From the NCBI GenBank assembly GCA_947591155.1, contig CANQDA010000009.1:1-64000 (forward strand): 64,000 nt of DNA, written 5' to 3'. Source of the stretch: an uncultured Lachnospiraceae bacterium (GTDB taxonomy: Bacteria; Bacillota; Clostridia; Lachnospirales; Lachnospiraceae). The position numbers were made by a program, and so were the translations under genes. Positions 45,775 to 54,599 of the stretch are shown in pieces; position 1 is the first letter of the stretch; every line of letters begins with the position of its first letter. The notes beneath the pieces are model-generated. The model saw only the letters and a list, made by a program, of their open reading frames with translations, made no database searches and was not told the origin of the DNA.

Positions 45775-46590
45775 TTATTTCACCGCGCCAGTGATGCCTT
45801 CCGCAAAGCTCTTCTGCAGAATGAAGAACACAACGATCGTCGGAATGGAGCAGAACAGAACGGCCAGCATCAGCATACCGTAGTCCGTCACATATCCGCC
45901 CACCAGATTCGCCACAAGCATCGGCATCGTCAGGCTCTTTCCGTTCGTCATGATGACCTTCGGCCACAAATAACTGTTCCACGCGTTCATGAACGTGATC
46001 GTCATCGCCGCCGCGTAGGTCGAACGCATCGTCGGGAAGAACATGCGGTAGAAGATCTGGAACTCACTCAGACCGTCCAGCCGCGCCGCCTCGATGATGT
46101 CGTGCGGGAACGACCGCGCGCTCTGCCGGAACATCATGATCAGAAACGGCGTCGAGATGGTCGGAAGCATAAAGCCAATCGTCGTGTTGAGCAGCTTCGC
46201 GCTCGAGAACATCTGAAACAGCGGGATCAGAATCGCCGCGAACGGCACCATCATCGCGAGCAGAATGATCGACATCACGAGATCCTTGCCCTTGTCGTGG
46301 TAGATCTCAAAGCCGTACCCAGCCAGAGAACACACCGCGAGCGAAATCAGCGTGAGAATCACAGAGTACTTGAAGGAATTGATCATCGCCGCGCCCAGAT
46401 TCTGGTTCGCGATCAGATTCTTGAAATTCTCGATAAGGTAAGTACCCGGAACCAGTTTTCCGCGGACGACCTCAACGCTCGGGTTCGTGGCCGAGCACGC
46501 CATCCAGTACAGCGGAAAGACCGAAATGATCGACACGATCGTCAGAAAAACATACTGCGCAATCTTTTTCCCTTTACTCACGCTTATCAC
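45775..46590 (-). CDS. Carbohydrate ABC transporter permease (MalG/LacG type)
   Basis: This 271-residue inner-membrane protein has six hydrophobic helices and the EAA loop EAARLDGLSEFQIFYRMFFP, which docks the ATPase subunit. It overlaps the preceding permease gene by 17 nt. No ATPase gene is present in the operon, as is common in Firmicutes where a shared MsmK/MalK-type subunit serves several sugar transporters. The substrate is probably a beta-galactoside, judged by lacZ next to it. Confidence 0.93.
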   Translation of the reverse strand: MISVSKGKKIAQYVFLTIVSIISVFPLYWMACSATNPSVEVVRGKLVPGTYLIENFKNLIANQNLGAAMINSFKYSVILTLISLAVCSLAGYGFEIYHDKGKDLVMSIILLAMMVPFAAILIPLFQMFSSAKLLNTTIGFMLPTISTPFLIMMFRQSARSFPHDIIEAARLDGLSEFQIFYRMFFPTMRSTYAAAMTITFMNAWNSYLWPKVIMTNGKSLTMPMLVANLVGGYVTDYGMLMLAVLFCSIPTIVVFFILQKSFAEGITGAVK

Positions 46591-47467
46591 CTACTTTCAT
46601 CTGGAAGAACGCCAAGATCGCCACCAGGATCAATATCACATAGGACAGCGCCGCGGCGTATCCGAAGTTTGGCACGTTCTGGAATGACATATTGTATATG
46701 TAATGCGACATCGTGATCGTTGCGTTCGCCGGTCCTCCGCTCGTCAGGTTCACGGACTCGTCGAAGAGCTGCAGCGTGCCGTTTGTCGACATGATCGTCG
46801 TCAGAAGAATGGTCGGCTTCAAAAGCGGAATCGTGATCCGGAAGAACGACTGCATCGGGGACGCCCCGTCGATGCGCGCCGCCTCATAGACCGAATAGTC
46901 GATGTTCTGCAATCCCGCAAGATAGAATACCATATTGTACCCGGTCCACCGCCAGATCAGCGCGATGATGATGATGATGCGCGCGCTGGTCGGATGCCCC
47001 AGGAAATTGTAGGCAGACTTCAGAATGCCCAGATGGATCAAAGCATTGTTCACAAATCCGTCCACCGCGAAAAGCGAACGGAAGATGATCGCGTAAGAGA
47101 CCAGAGAGGTCGCGCACGGCAGGAAGATCGCTGTGCGGAACAGTCCCTTGAGACGCAGGTCTTTGTTGTTCAGCATGGATGCCAGGATCAATGCCAGCAC
47201 AAGCATGACCGGCACCTGTATGATCAGGTACAGAAAATTGTTCACAAGGGCCGTCTTGAAGATCTTGTCCTGGAACATACGGGTATAGTTGTAAATACCC
47301 GCCCACTTCATGTTTGCGCCGATACCCGTTTTAAACGAGAGAAGCAGAGCCCGGACCATCGGCAGGAAGCTCATAACGGCGATCAGGATCGTCGCGGGAG
47401 CCAGAAAGACCCAACCGGACAGGCTGTGCTTTTTGCTGAGAGACATCTTCTTTCTCGGCTGACTCAC
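46574..47467 (-). CDS. Carbohydrate ABC transporter permease (MalF/LacF type)
   Basis: This 297-residue membrane protein has six helices and the EAA motif EAARIDGASPMQSFFRITIP. It is the partner of the downstream permease and forms the channel heterodimer. The basic N-terminus (SQPRKKMSLSKKHS) is cytoplasmic. It follows the binding-protein gene after a hairpin-containing gap of about 95 bp. Confidence 0.93.
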   Translation of the reverse strand: MSQPRKKMSLSKKHSLSGWVFLAPATILIAVMSFLPMVRALLLSFKTGIGANMKWAGIYNYTRMFQDKIFKTALVNNFLYLIIQVPVMLVLALILASMLNNKDLRLKGLFRTAIFLPCATSLVSYAIIFRSLFAVDGFVNNALIHLGILKSAYNFLGHPTSARIIIIIALIWRWTGYNMVFYLAGLQNIDYSVYEAARIDGASPMQSFFRITIPLLKPTILLTTIMSTNGTLQLFDESVNLTSGGPANATITMSHYIYNMSFQNVPNFGYAAALSYVILILVAILAFFQMKVGDKRE

Positions 47468-47513
47468 ATGTATTCCCCCTTTACTGCATACGGCTTTCCC
47501 GTATCATGATAAG

Positions 47514-47541
47514 GGGGAACGGGTCCGAAGATCCGTTCCCC
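47514..47541. terminator. Intra-operon hairpin between binding-protein and permease genes
   Basis: GGGGAACGG and CCGTTCCCC form a perfect 9-bp GC-rich stem. On the minus strand no T run follows, so it more likely protects the upstream mRNA or attenuates, giving more binding protein than permease. On the plus strand it is followed by TTTTTT. Confidence 0.6.
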
Positions 47542-47561
47542 GCTTTTTTATTGCCCGTAAA

Positions 47562-48839
47562 TCAGATGCCCATCGCAAATTTCACGGTGTCTTCTGCTGT
47601 CTGGATCTCAGACTCGATGTCGCCGCCTGCGATCACGTTCGCGATAGCCGTCGCAACGGCGTCACGCGCCTCGTAGTAGTAAACGCCCGTGTTGTTGCTC
47701 GGGGTCTGGCCTGCGAACTCAGTGAGTTTCGCGGATACAGCGTCGCCACCGAAGAACTCGGACGGCTCTGCGTACGCATCGCTCTCGCCTGCCGGAAGGT
47801 AGGTCGCCAGAGCGCCGCTCGGAAGGATGTTCTCGTACAGCTCAACGCTGCCGCCGAAGGTGGAGCCGAGGAAGTCAGTCGCCAGCTCTACGTTCTGGCA
47901 GTTGGAGGTAACGGCCCAGCTGGAACCACCGTTGTTGGAGTAGTTCGTCGCGCCGTCGATGCCATCGAGAGACGGCATGTTCGTCAGTGCCCACTTGCCG
48001 GACTGATCCTCTGCGGTCTGGATGGAAGCCATGATCCAGCAGCCGTTGATCGTGCCCGCTACCGTGCCCGCGTTCATCGTCTGGATGTACTCATCCCAGT
48101 TGTTGACCTCAATCATAACGCCAGAGGTAACCAGCTCCTGATAGGTGCCCATAACGCTCGTGAGAACATCGTTGCCGACCATCGCCGGATTGCCCTCTTC
48201 GTCAAACAGGCTCGCGCCCGCGGACTGCAGCATCATCATGATCAGATCGGACTCGCCTGCCTGCATGGAGAGAAGCGGTGTGCCCGTCGCATCCAGCACC
48301 TTCTTGCCAAGCTCAATGTACTCCGACCATGTGATATCCGTGAAGTCGTCGATCGTGAGGCCGGCCTGCTCCAGAACATCCGTCCTGTAAGCGCCTACCA
48401 CGGTGCCGTTGTCGAACGGTACGCCGTAGTTCTTTCCGTCAACTACAGAGTAAGCTGTCTTCGCCTCAGCGAACTGCGAGAAATCAATGCCGCTGTCGGT
48501 CAGATCCGTGAACGCGTCCGGATAGCTGATCACGTTCTTCTGGAACGCGTTGTCCTGCATCAGCAGGATATCCGGCAGAGTCGAAAGGTCGCCTGAGGAA
48601 GCCGCTGTGGTGAGGAGCGTCTGAACATCCTCCCACGGAGTCTCCACAACATCCAGCTTGAAATTCGGATGATCCTGCTGATAAACCTTCTCAGCCTCAT
48701 ACATCGCGTTCATGTTGAATGCAGGGTCCCAGCACCATACCGTAAGCTTCTCTTCCTCTTCTGCGGAAGTGCTCATGCAGGTCATGCCAAGCACCATCGT
48801 CGCGGCAAGAATGCCGCTCAAAACTTTCCTGAACTTCAT
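47562..48839 (-). CDS. Extracellular sugar-binding protein of an ABC transporter
   Basis: This 425-residue family 1 solute-binding protein has an N-terminal signal sequence (KFRKVLSGILAATMVLGMTC). Cys lies at a lipobox-like place, but the residue before it is Thr, not Gly, Ala or Ser, so lipoprotein processing is uncertain. The mature part begins KLTVWCWDPAFN, typical of the family. It is the first gene of the operon, under a promoter that contains a cre-like site, and it delivers the sugar used by the LacZ enzyme. Confidence 0.92.
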   Translation of the reverse strand: MKFRKVLSGILAATMVLGMTCMSTSAEEEEKLTVWCWDPAFNMNAMYEAEKVYQQDHPNFKLDVVETPWEDVQTLLTTAASSGDLSTLPDILLMQDNAFQKNVISYPDAFTDLTDSGIDFSQFAEAKTAYSVVDGKNYGVPFDNGTVVGAYRTDVLEQAGLTIDDFTDITWSEYIELGKKVLDATGTPLLSMQAGESDLIMMMLQSAGASLFDEEGNPAMVGNDVLTSVMGTYQELVTSGVMIEVNNWDEYIQTMNAGTVAGTINGCWIMASIQTAEDQSGKWALTNMPSLDGIDGATNYSNNGGSSWAVTSNCQNVELATDFLGSTFGGSVELYENILPSGALATYLPAGESDAYAEPSEFFGGDAVSAKLTEFAGQTPSNNTGVYYYEARDAVATAIANVIAGGDIESEIQTAEDTVKFAMGI

Positions 48840-48919
48840 TTACATTGCCTCCTTTTGTGCAAATTGTTTATATTTCAGCGCCTTTCCTGACGCTTTATGT
48901 ACTTATTGTAGCAATTAAC

Positions 48920-48948
48920 AGAATACTAAAGTAATCGTTTTCAATCAA
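48920..48948 (-). promoter_or_regulatory. Predicted promoter of the beta-galactoside operon
   Basis: On the minus strand TTGATT (48948-48943) and TATTCT (48925-48920) are 17 nt apart. The -35 overlaps the T tract of the araC terminator. Confidence 0.5.
48930..48943. promoter_or_regulatory. cre-like operator (CcpA/LacI family) inside the promoter
   Basis: On the minus strand TGAAAACGATTACT matches the catabolite-responsive consensus TGWAANCGNTNWCA at all but the last base. It lies exactly between the -35 and -10 of the operon promoter, a position that would block RNA polymerase. Carbon catabolite repression is the likely meaning. Confidence 0.6.
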
Positions 48949-48984
48949 AAAAAGAGCATTTTCAACCAAAATTGAAATGCTCTT
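48945..48984 (-). terminator. Rho-independent terminator of the araC-family gene
   Basis: On the minus strand AGAGCATTTCAA pairs with TTGAAAATGCTCT (one bulge) and is followed by seven T. Confidence 0.88.
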
Positions 48985-49034
48985 TGGTTATTTTTCACAA
49001 TACTGGGCCTTATTTGATCTGCCTGAAGTCGTCC

Positions 49035-49982
49035 TCACTCCCAGCCGTCCTCGATGCTGACGCGGTATTCGCGCAGCTGCCCCTTCTGGGAAGATGGCCT
49101 CCGCCTCCAGCGGTGCGGCGGCATCTGCATGATCTTCTGAAAGTTCCGGTTGAAGGTGGAAAGCGAGATGTAACCGGTCTTCATCGCGATCTCCTCGATC
49201 GAGGCGTCCGTCCGCTCCATCAGGTTGCAGGCCGTCTGGATGCGCACAAAGTTCACGTACTCCATCGGCGTCATGTTCATCACATCGCGGAAGATCCGCC
49301 GGAAATGCGTCTCACTCAGATTACACTGCTCCGCGAGCATCCCGATGTGGATCGGCTCGCTGTAATGCTTTCCTATGTAATGCAGCGCGTTGCTGATCTT
49401 CGCCTGACTGCTCCGATCCTCCACGTCCTGTCTGCGGGGCAACTCCCCTGTCGACAGTCGGGCGATCTCCACAAGCATCGCCATCAGCAGCCCTTTGAGT
49501 TTTATTTTGTAATATTCGTCCTGACAGCGCAGCTCCCTGATGATCTCCTGAATCACACTCCCGAGTCCGGGATCGCCCTCATAGGTCAGAAAATACGCCT
49601 CCTTGTAGATGCGCTTCAGAAGCTCCTGCGCGAATCTCGGCTTGTCCGAACAGTTGTCGCGCAGAAATCCCTCCACATCTACAAACAGGTACTCCCAGCT
49701 ACTGGTCGATTTCTTGTCCGGCCCGCTGATCGTATTGTGCGGATAGTTCGGTGGGATCACAGAAAAGGTGTTCGCGAAATACGGGCAATTTCGGTCATTC
49801 AGGACCAGCGTGCCCTCCCCGTCGTAACAGTAGCCGATCTCAAGGAAATTGTGAAAGTGAAGCAGCTCCACATCGCGCCCGTAGACGCGCTTCCAGTGCT
49901 CGCCGAGCAAAGGCAGCACATAGCTGCCCTGCGGCATCTCGTAATAGCGAAATTCGAGTTTCTCCTGCTTCTTCTTCGCCAC
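49035..49982 (-). CDS. AraC-family transcriptional regulator
   Basis: This 315-residue protein has an N-terminal cupin-like sensor (ELLHFHNFLEIGYCYDGEGTLVLNDRNC) and a C-terminal double helix-turn-helix domain (about 200-300). The latter contains LAEQCNLSETHFRRIFRDV and the AraC signature segment IEEIAMKTGYISLSTFNRNFQK. It lies directly upstream of the beta-galactoside operon on the same strand and ends in its own terminator, so it is the probable sugar-responsive activator of that operon. Confidence 0.93.
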   Translation of the reverse strand: MAKKKQEKLEFRYYEMPQGSYVLPLLGEHWKRVYGRDVELLHFHNFLEIGYCYDGEGTLVLNDRNCPYFANTFSVIPPNYPHNTISGPDKKSTSSWEYLFVDVEGFLRDNCSDKPRFAQELLKRIYKEAYFLTYEGDPGLGSVIQEIIRELRCQDEYYKIKLKGLLMAMLVEIARLSTGELPRRQDVEDRSSQAKISNALHYIGKHYSEPIHIGMLAEQCNLSETHFRRIFRDVMNMTPMEYVNFVRIQTACNLMERTDASIEEIAMKTGYISLSTFNRNFQKIMQMPPHRWRRRPSSQKGQLREYRVSIEDGWE

Positions 49983-50268
49983 GGTTTTCCTCCTGCGTCG
50001 CGCTGTTTTCTGCTTTTTATTTTATCATACACTTCGGATTCAGGCAAGACAATGCCTTTTCCTCATATCTTCTCTTGTTACTGTTCACTCCGTGACCAGC
50101 GACGCGAAGCTAGTCCTTTAGGGTAACGCGCAGTTTGGACATACAAATTCGCTTCGCGAAGCCCAAACTGCCTCCTGAGTCACTTTCTTACGGCCTCAGC
50201 AGCAAGTGCCTCGGCCTGGTCTGAACATTAACCTTCTCTTTCCAATTCTTCTGAGGTCAGGTATCCTC

Positions 50269-51165
50269 TCATACTCTCACAAGCTTTCTCAGGTCCGGCA
50301 TCCCCCAGCCCTGCCGGTTCTTCGGGAAGCCCAGGTCGACCGCCGACTCCCGCAGCCGCATCTTTACCTGCACGTTCGTCAGATACGGTTCCTTTTCCAG
50401 AAGCAACGCGATACAACCGCTCACCGCGGGCGCGGCCATCGATGTCCCGCTCTTGCGCGCGTAGTACTGTCCCTGCCGCCACATCGGAGAACAGGAGATG
50501 ATGTTGGTCCCCGGCACGACGAGCTCCGGCTTACAGACACACTCCTGCGTCGGACCACATCCGGAGTAGTTCGCGTTCACATTTCTCTGGCGACGCCAGA
50601 ACTGGGTGGAAGACCCCACTGTGATTACTTTTCTGCTGTTTCCAGGCGCGGTGATGGTCATCGATCCCGGCCCCATATTGCCCGCGGCCGCCACGACGAT
50701 CAGTCCGTTGTCCCACACCCGCTCCACATACTCCACCAGCAGTCTGGAGCCCTCGTCGTCCTCTCCCCTTGTCGTGCCCGCGGAAATGTTCATGACGCGG
50801 ATATGATAACGTTCCTTGTTGGCAATCACCCACTCGATTCCCCGAAGAATATCAATGAGGCTCCCCTGACCTCTGTTATCCAGCACCTTGACATGGAGCA
50901 GGTTGCATCCCGGCGCGATCCCACGGTATCTCCCCATTGAGCTTCTTCCGTCCCCGCCCAGTATCCCGCTTACATGGCTTCCGTGCGATGCGTCGTCGTA
51001 GCATTCCATCCTGCCGTTTATCATATCCACAAATCCCACGATACGATCCGTGTAATCCGGATGCGGGCAGACCCCAGAGTCCAGCACCGCGACCGTGATT
51101 CCCCGTCCCGTAATTCCTGCCCTGTGGATCTCGTCCGCATGAAGCTTCGCTCTGACATGATCCAT
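50269..51165 (-). CDS. Intracellular-type subtilisin-like serine protease (S8)
   Basis: This 298-residue serine protease has the full catalytic triad: Asp29 (AVLDSGV), His61 (SHGSHVSG) and Ser241 (GTSMAAP). The oxyanion Asn is in AAAGNMGPG. There is no signal peptide and only a short N-terminal segment in place of a prodomain, as in Bacillus intracellular subtilisins. AGGAGGGTAGTAT precedes the ATG. The gene is flanked by regulatory genes but does not form a clear operon. Its substrate is unknown. Confidence 0.94.
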   Translation of the reverse strand: MDHVRAKLHADEIHRAGITGRGITVAVLDSGVCPHPDYTDRIVGFVDMINGRMECYDDASHGSHVSGILGGDGRSSMGRYRGIAPGCNLLHVKVLDNRGQGSLIDILRGIEWVIANKERYHIRVMNISAGTTRGEDDEGSRLLVEYVERVWDNGLIVVAAAGNMGPGSMTITAPGNSRKVITVGSSTQFWRRQRNVNANYSGCGPTQECVCKPELVVPGTNIISCSPMWRQGQYYARKSGTSMAAPAVSGCIALLLEKEPYLTNVQVKMRLRESAVDLGFPKNRQGWGMPDLRKLVRV

Positions 51166-51293
51166 AATACTACCCTCCTGTCAACAGGATATGCGCAAAA
51201 ACCATGGGCGTGAAAAAAGGACATTCCTCCGGTCATTTGACTTTTGGGACATCCTCTCAGTCGGTCATATTCTTTTTGGAAGCTCTCCCACCA

Positions 51294-52487
51294 TCAGTCT
51301 TCCAGATTCTGGCACAGGGTAATCACCAACACGTCGTCCACGGACGGGTTTCTGACAAAGTAATCCGTCGTCTCGACCCTTCGATAGATCCCATCGTCCC
51401 CTCTCTGGCGCGTAATGATGCGAACCCACTTCTCCCCGCGCCCATATGCATCCAGCAGATTGCTGATGTTGAACGTATCCCGGAAAAGCTGCTGATCCTC
51501 CGGCGCCATCGTCGACGCTCCATGCTCGATCAACTCTGAAAACACGCCGGTAGACGGGCAGGACTGGCTTGTGAAATTCTCGTAGGCCATCATATAGAAG
51601 CTGTTCCTTGTCAAATTCGAAAAAATCACCAGCGGATAGCGGATAAAGACAGCATCCATCAGCAGCTGCAGCGCGCTCGAAGGCGGCTGGATCACAAGGA
51701 TGTCCTCCGGCTCCTCCAGCGCCCTGCGCTTCTCGCAGGCCTTCCAGAACTCCTCCTCCGGCATCGGCTTCGCAAACAGGAACCCCTGGATGACCTTGCA
51801 GCCGCAGGTGCGCAGGAAGCCAAGCTGTTCCCTCGTCTCCACACCCTCCGCCACCGTCGTCAGCTTCAGTCGATGCGCGAAGGTAAAGATGCTTTCGAGC
51901 ACGATGCGCTCCTTCTCGTCCTCACAGTTTCTGCTCAGCAGAGATTTATCGATCTTGAGCGTGTCCATCGCAATATCCTTCACAAAGCTCAGCGTGGAAA
52001 GCCCGCTTCCGAAATCGTCCAGCGCCACAGGAAAGCCAGCGTCCCGCACTCCACGGACGAGATCTGCAATCCGCTCCCCATGATCCACCAGCGCGGACTC
52101 CGTGATCTCGACAACCAGAAGACTGTGCTTCACCCCATATTCATCCGCCGTCGCGCAGAGTCTTTGTACAAAATCCGTCTCCTCCACATGCCAGCGAGAG
52201 AAATTGACCGAGATCGGGAACTGCCGTATCCCCTGCTCGCCCTGCCTGCGCAGGAACATACATGCCTGCCTGCAGATATGCCAGTCAAGCTCCGTGATCG
52301 CGCTTGACTCCTCCAGCACCGGTACGAATTCTCCCGGCGAAACCAGAGCGCCGTCCGGCTTCACCCAGCGCGCCAGCGCCTCCGCGCCCCTCAGCTTGTT
52401 CGTCAGCGCGTCGTACTGCGGCTGATAATACGCTCTTATTTCCCCCTCATTGATCGCTTTCATGATCTCCGGAACCGTATACGCCAT
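51294..52487 (-). CDS. EAL-domain cyclic-di-GMP phosphodiesterase with C-terminal PAS-like domain
   Basis: This 397-residue cytoplasmic protein has an EAL domain (about 10-250) with the catalytic set present: EAL in GAEALARW, Asn in SVNFSRW, Glu in VEITES, DDFGSG, Lys in LKIDKSLL, Glu in AEGVET and QGF. An active phosphodiesterase that degrades c-di-GMP is expected. The last 125 or so residues (ALQLLMDAVFIRYPLVIF onward) look like a PAS-type sensor placed after the catalytic domain. No GGDEF domain is present and no membrane helix is seen. Confidence 0.92.
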   Translation of the reverse strand: MAYTVPEIMKAINEGEIRAYYQPQYDALTNKLRGAEALARWVKPDGALVSPGEFVPVLEESSAITELDWHICRQACMFLRRQGEQGIRQFPISVNFSRWHVEETDFVQRLCATADEYGVKHSLLVVEITESALVDHGERIADLVRGVRDAGFPVALDDFGSGLSTLSFVKDIAMDTLKIDKSLLSRNCEDEKERIVLESIFTFAHRLKLTTVAEGVETREQLGFLRTCGCKVIQGFLFAKPMPEEEFWKACEKRRALEEPEDILVIQPPSSALQLLMDAVFIRYPLVIFSNLTRNSFYMMAYENFTSQSCPSTGVFSELIEHGASTMAPEDQQLFRDTFNISNLLDAYGRGEKWVRIITRQRGDDGIYRRVETTDYFVRNPSVDDVLVITLCQNLED

Positions 52488-52581
52488 AAAACATCATCCC
52501 CCAATATAATCTTGTCCTTTGTACCGCGTATGTACATTTGCATTATTGTATCAGAAAAAAGAGGTGGCTACAAGAAGAAAA

Positions 52582-52757
52582 CCTGTTTAATTCACTAAGT
52601 ATACCGGACGCCCTCACAGGAATTGGCCAATACCACGGCGAAACCCGCTTCCGCTCGTTACGGTCACGCAACGGTACTAAGCTCATGCTACGCATTCGCT
52701 AAGTGCCGGCGGACCTCTACGGTTTGCCTTAGGTATTGCCAATTCACTGTACGGGCT
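52582..52757 (+). mobile_element. Element X, copy 2 (truncated)
   Basis: It begins CCTGTTTAATTCACTAAGTA and follows the minus-strand sequence of 22294-22576 for about 175 bp, up to GTACGGGCTG, where similarity stops. The second terminal repeat is missing. It lies directly beside hairpin element P, but in the opposite relative orientation to the 22.3-kb pair. Confidence 0.7.
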
Positions 52758-52776
52758 GAGTATGCGAAAAGCAGCA

Positions 52777-52930
52777 GCATTTCACGAACAGGAATCGCAG
52801 GGATTTCCGGGTGTTTTCCGGCACAAAGCCGTTCAATATCGGCTTTCCCTTGTAAAAGCCGATATTGCGGTTTTGACGGGAAATACCCAGGAAGGGTACC
52901 GTTCGATTCCGTCCGGTGTTTGTTAAACAG
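52777..52930 (+). repeat. Hairpin element P, copy 3
   Basis: About 154 bp nearly identical to 22579-22735, with small differences in the loop (TTGTAAAAG) and in one outer arm (TTCGATTCC). The flank GCATTTCACGAACAGG is shared with copy 1. Downstream, TGATAGAAT (52962-52970) could be an extended -10 for the aroE-like gene. Confidence 0.9.
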
Positions 52931-53074
52931 AAATTTAGGGGTGGCGCGGATACGGGAAGTATGATAGAATGTACTTCATCGCGTCAACGCATTTATGTGA
53001 TAAAGAATCGGACAGGATGATGCGGCGGCGCAAGTACATATTTTCGGGAAGAAGAACTGAAAGGATGAACTGAC

Positions 53075-53953
53075 ATGAGTGAACGAATCACGGGACATAC
53101 GGAGCTTCTAACTTTGATGGCGTACCCGATCCGGCATTCGCAGTCCCCGGCCATGCACAATGAGGCAGCCGCCTATCTGGGACTCGACTACGCCTATCTC
53201 TGCTTCGACGTCGACCAGAGCAATCTGGAGGAGGCGATCGCGGCGATGCGTGCGCTGAAGGTGCGCGGCGGGAATCTCTCGATGCCGAACAAGATCGCGG
53301 TCATTCCCTACCTCGACAGGCTCTCGGAGCAGGCGCAGATGTGCGGAGCCGTCAACACGATCGTAAACGACGATGGCGTACTGACCGGGCACATCACGGA
53401 CGGCATCGGCTACATGCGCTCCCTGAAGGACAACGGCGTCGACGTGATCGGCAAAAAGATCACGATCGTCGGCTGCGGCGGCGCCGGGAAGGCGATGATG
53501 GTGCAGGCCGCGCTAGACGGCGTGGCGGAGCTGTCCGTCTTCAACCGCCGCGACGAATTCCACCAGCGCGGTATTGACACGGTCGAGCTGCTGAATGACA
53601 AGACGGACTGCAAGGCCAGTTTCTACGACCTCGAGGATCTGGACCGCCTGAAAGCGGAGATCGCCGACAGTGTGCTGCTCGCTAACGCGACGAGCCTCGG
53701 CATGAAGCCGCAGGAGGGGCTGACCTACATACCGGACGCAAGCTTTTTCCGCCCGGATCTGATCGTAACCGACGCGATCTATGCGCCGGAAGAGACCAAG
53801 CTTTTGCGAATGGCGCGCGAGGCCGGCTGCCGCACGATGAACGGCCGCGGCATGATGCTCTTCCAGGGCGCTGCGTCCTTCAAGCTCTGGACCGGGCAGG
53901 ACATGCCAATCGAACACATGAAGGAAGTGCTGGGGATACACTATGATCTCTAA
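53075..53953 (+). CDS. Shikimate/quinate dehydrogenase (YdiB-like)
   Basis: This 292-residue enzyme belongs to the shikimate dehydrogenase family. The substrate motif HSQSPAMHN is at about 20-28, the catalytic Lys is in SMPNK, and the nucleotide fold begins GCGGAGKAMM. The MPNK form, with Asn instead of the usual His, resembles the quinate/shikimate dehydrogenase YdiB, which uses NAD as well as NADP. The gene is followed by a TRAP transporter on the same strand, which points to breakdown of an imported hydroaromatic acid rather than to aromatic amino acid synthesis. Confidence 0.9.
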   Translation: MSERITGHTELLTLMAYPIRHSQSPAMHNEAAAYLGLDYAYLCFDVDQSNLEEAIAAMRALKVRGGNLSMPNKIAVIPYLDRLSEQAQMCGAVNTIVNDDGVLTGHITDGIGYMRSLKDNGVDVIGKKITIVGCGGAGKAMMVQAALDGVAELSVFNRRDEFHQRGIDTVELLNDKTDCKASFYDLEDLDRLKAEIADSVLLANATSLGMKPQEGLTYIPDASFFRPDLIVTDAIYAPEETKLLRMAREAGCRTMNGRGMMLFQGAASFKLWTGQDMPIEHMKEVLGIHYDL

Positions 53954-54110
53954 TCCTGCCCTGAAGCCGTTCACAGCTCTGTAATGTCTCGCCGCCGGCG
54001 ATCTGCACCTGCAAACGCCTGAGACATAACAATTCTGACTTCGCGGCATTGCATGTATCCCTGCATTTTGTGTGTGCGAAAAAATTACATAATTAAAGGA
54101 GAACAAATTC

Positions 54111-54599
54111 ATGAAATTTCTGAAATGGCTCGACGATAATCTGGAGGAAACGATCCTGATCCTCCTGCTGATCTGCATGGTCGTCATCATGGGAATGCAG
54201 ATCCTGGCGCGCTACGCGTTCAACACCTCTCTGAGCTGGTCGGAGGAGCTGACCCAGTACCTCTTCGTCTGGTCGGTGTTCTTAAGCATCAGCTACTGCG
54301 TGAAAAAGCGTATATCGATCAAGATCGAACAATTCTTAAGCATCCTGCCCGCAAAGGGTCAGACTGGACTGCGCCTGCTGCGCCATACGTTGGTATTCAT
54401 TTTCTGCCTGATCATGATCCCGTACTGCGTGACCTATGTGCGCCAGGCGATCGATCTGCAGGCGACCAGCGCGGCCCTGCACATCCCGATGTATTTCATC
54501 CAGTCGGCCCCGCTTGTCGGCTTTCTGCTGCTGACCGTGCGCGTCTTCCAGGCGTGGCTGCGCGAAGCGAAAAATCTGTTCGGAGGTAAGAAATCATGA
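54111..54599 (+). CDS. dctQ: TRAP transporter small permease (DctQ)
   Basis: This 162-residue membrane protein has four helices and the DctQ pattern ARYAFNTSLSWSEELTQYLFVW. It pairs with the large permease, whose start overlaps its stop as ATGA. AAAGGAG precedes the ATG. TRAP systems drive uptake of organic acids with the sodium or proton gradient. Confidence 0.93.
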   Translation: MKFLKWLDDNLEETILILLLICMVVIMGMQILARYAFNTSLSWSEELTQYLFVWSVFLSISYCVKKRISIKIEQFLSILPAKGQTGLRLLRHTLVFIFCLIMIPYCVTYVRQAIDLQATSAALHIPMYFIQSAPLVGFLLLTVRVFQAWLREAKNLFGGKKS

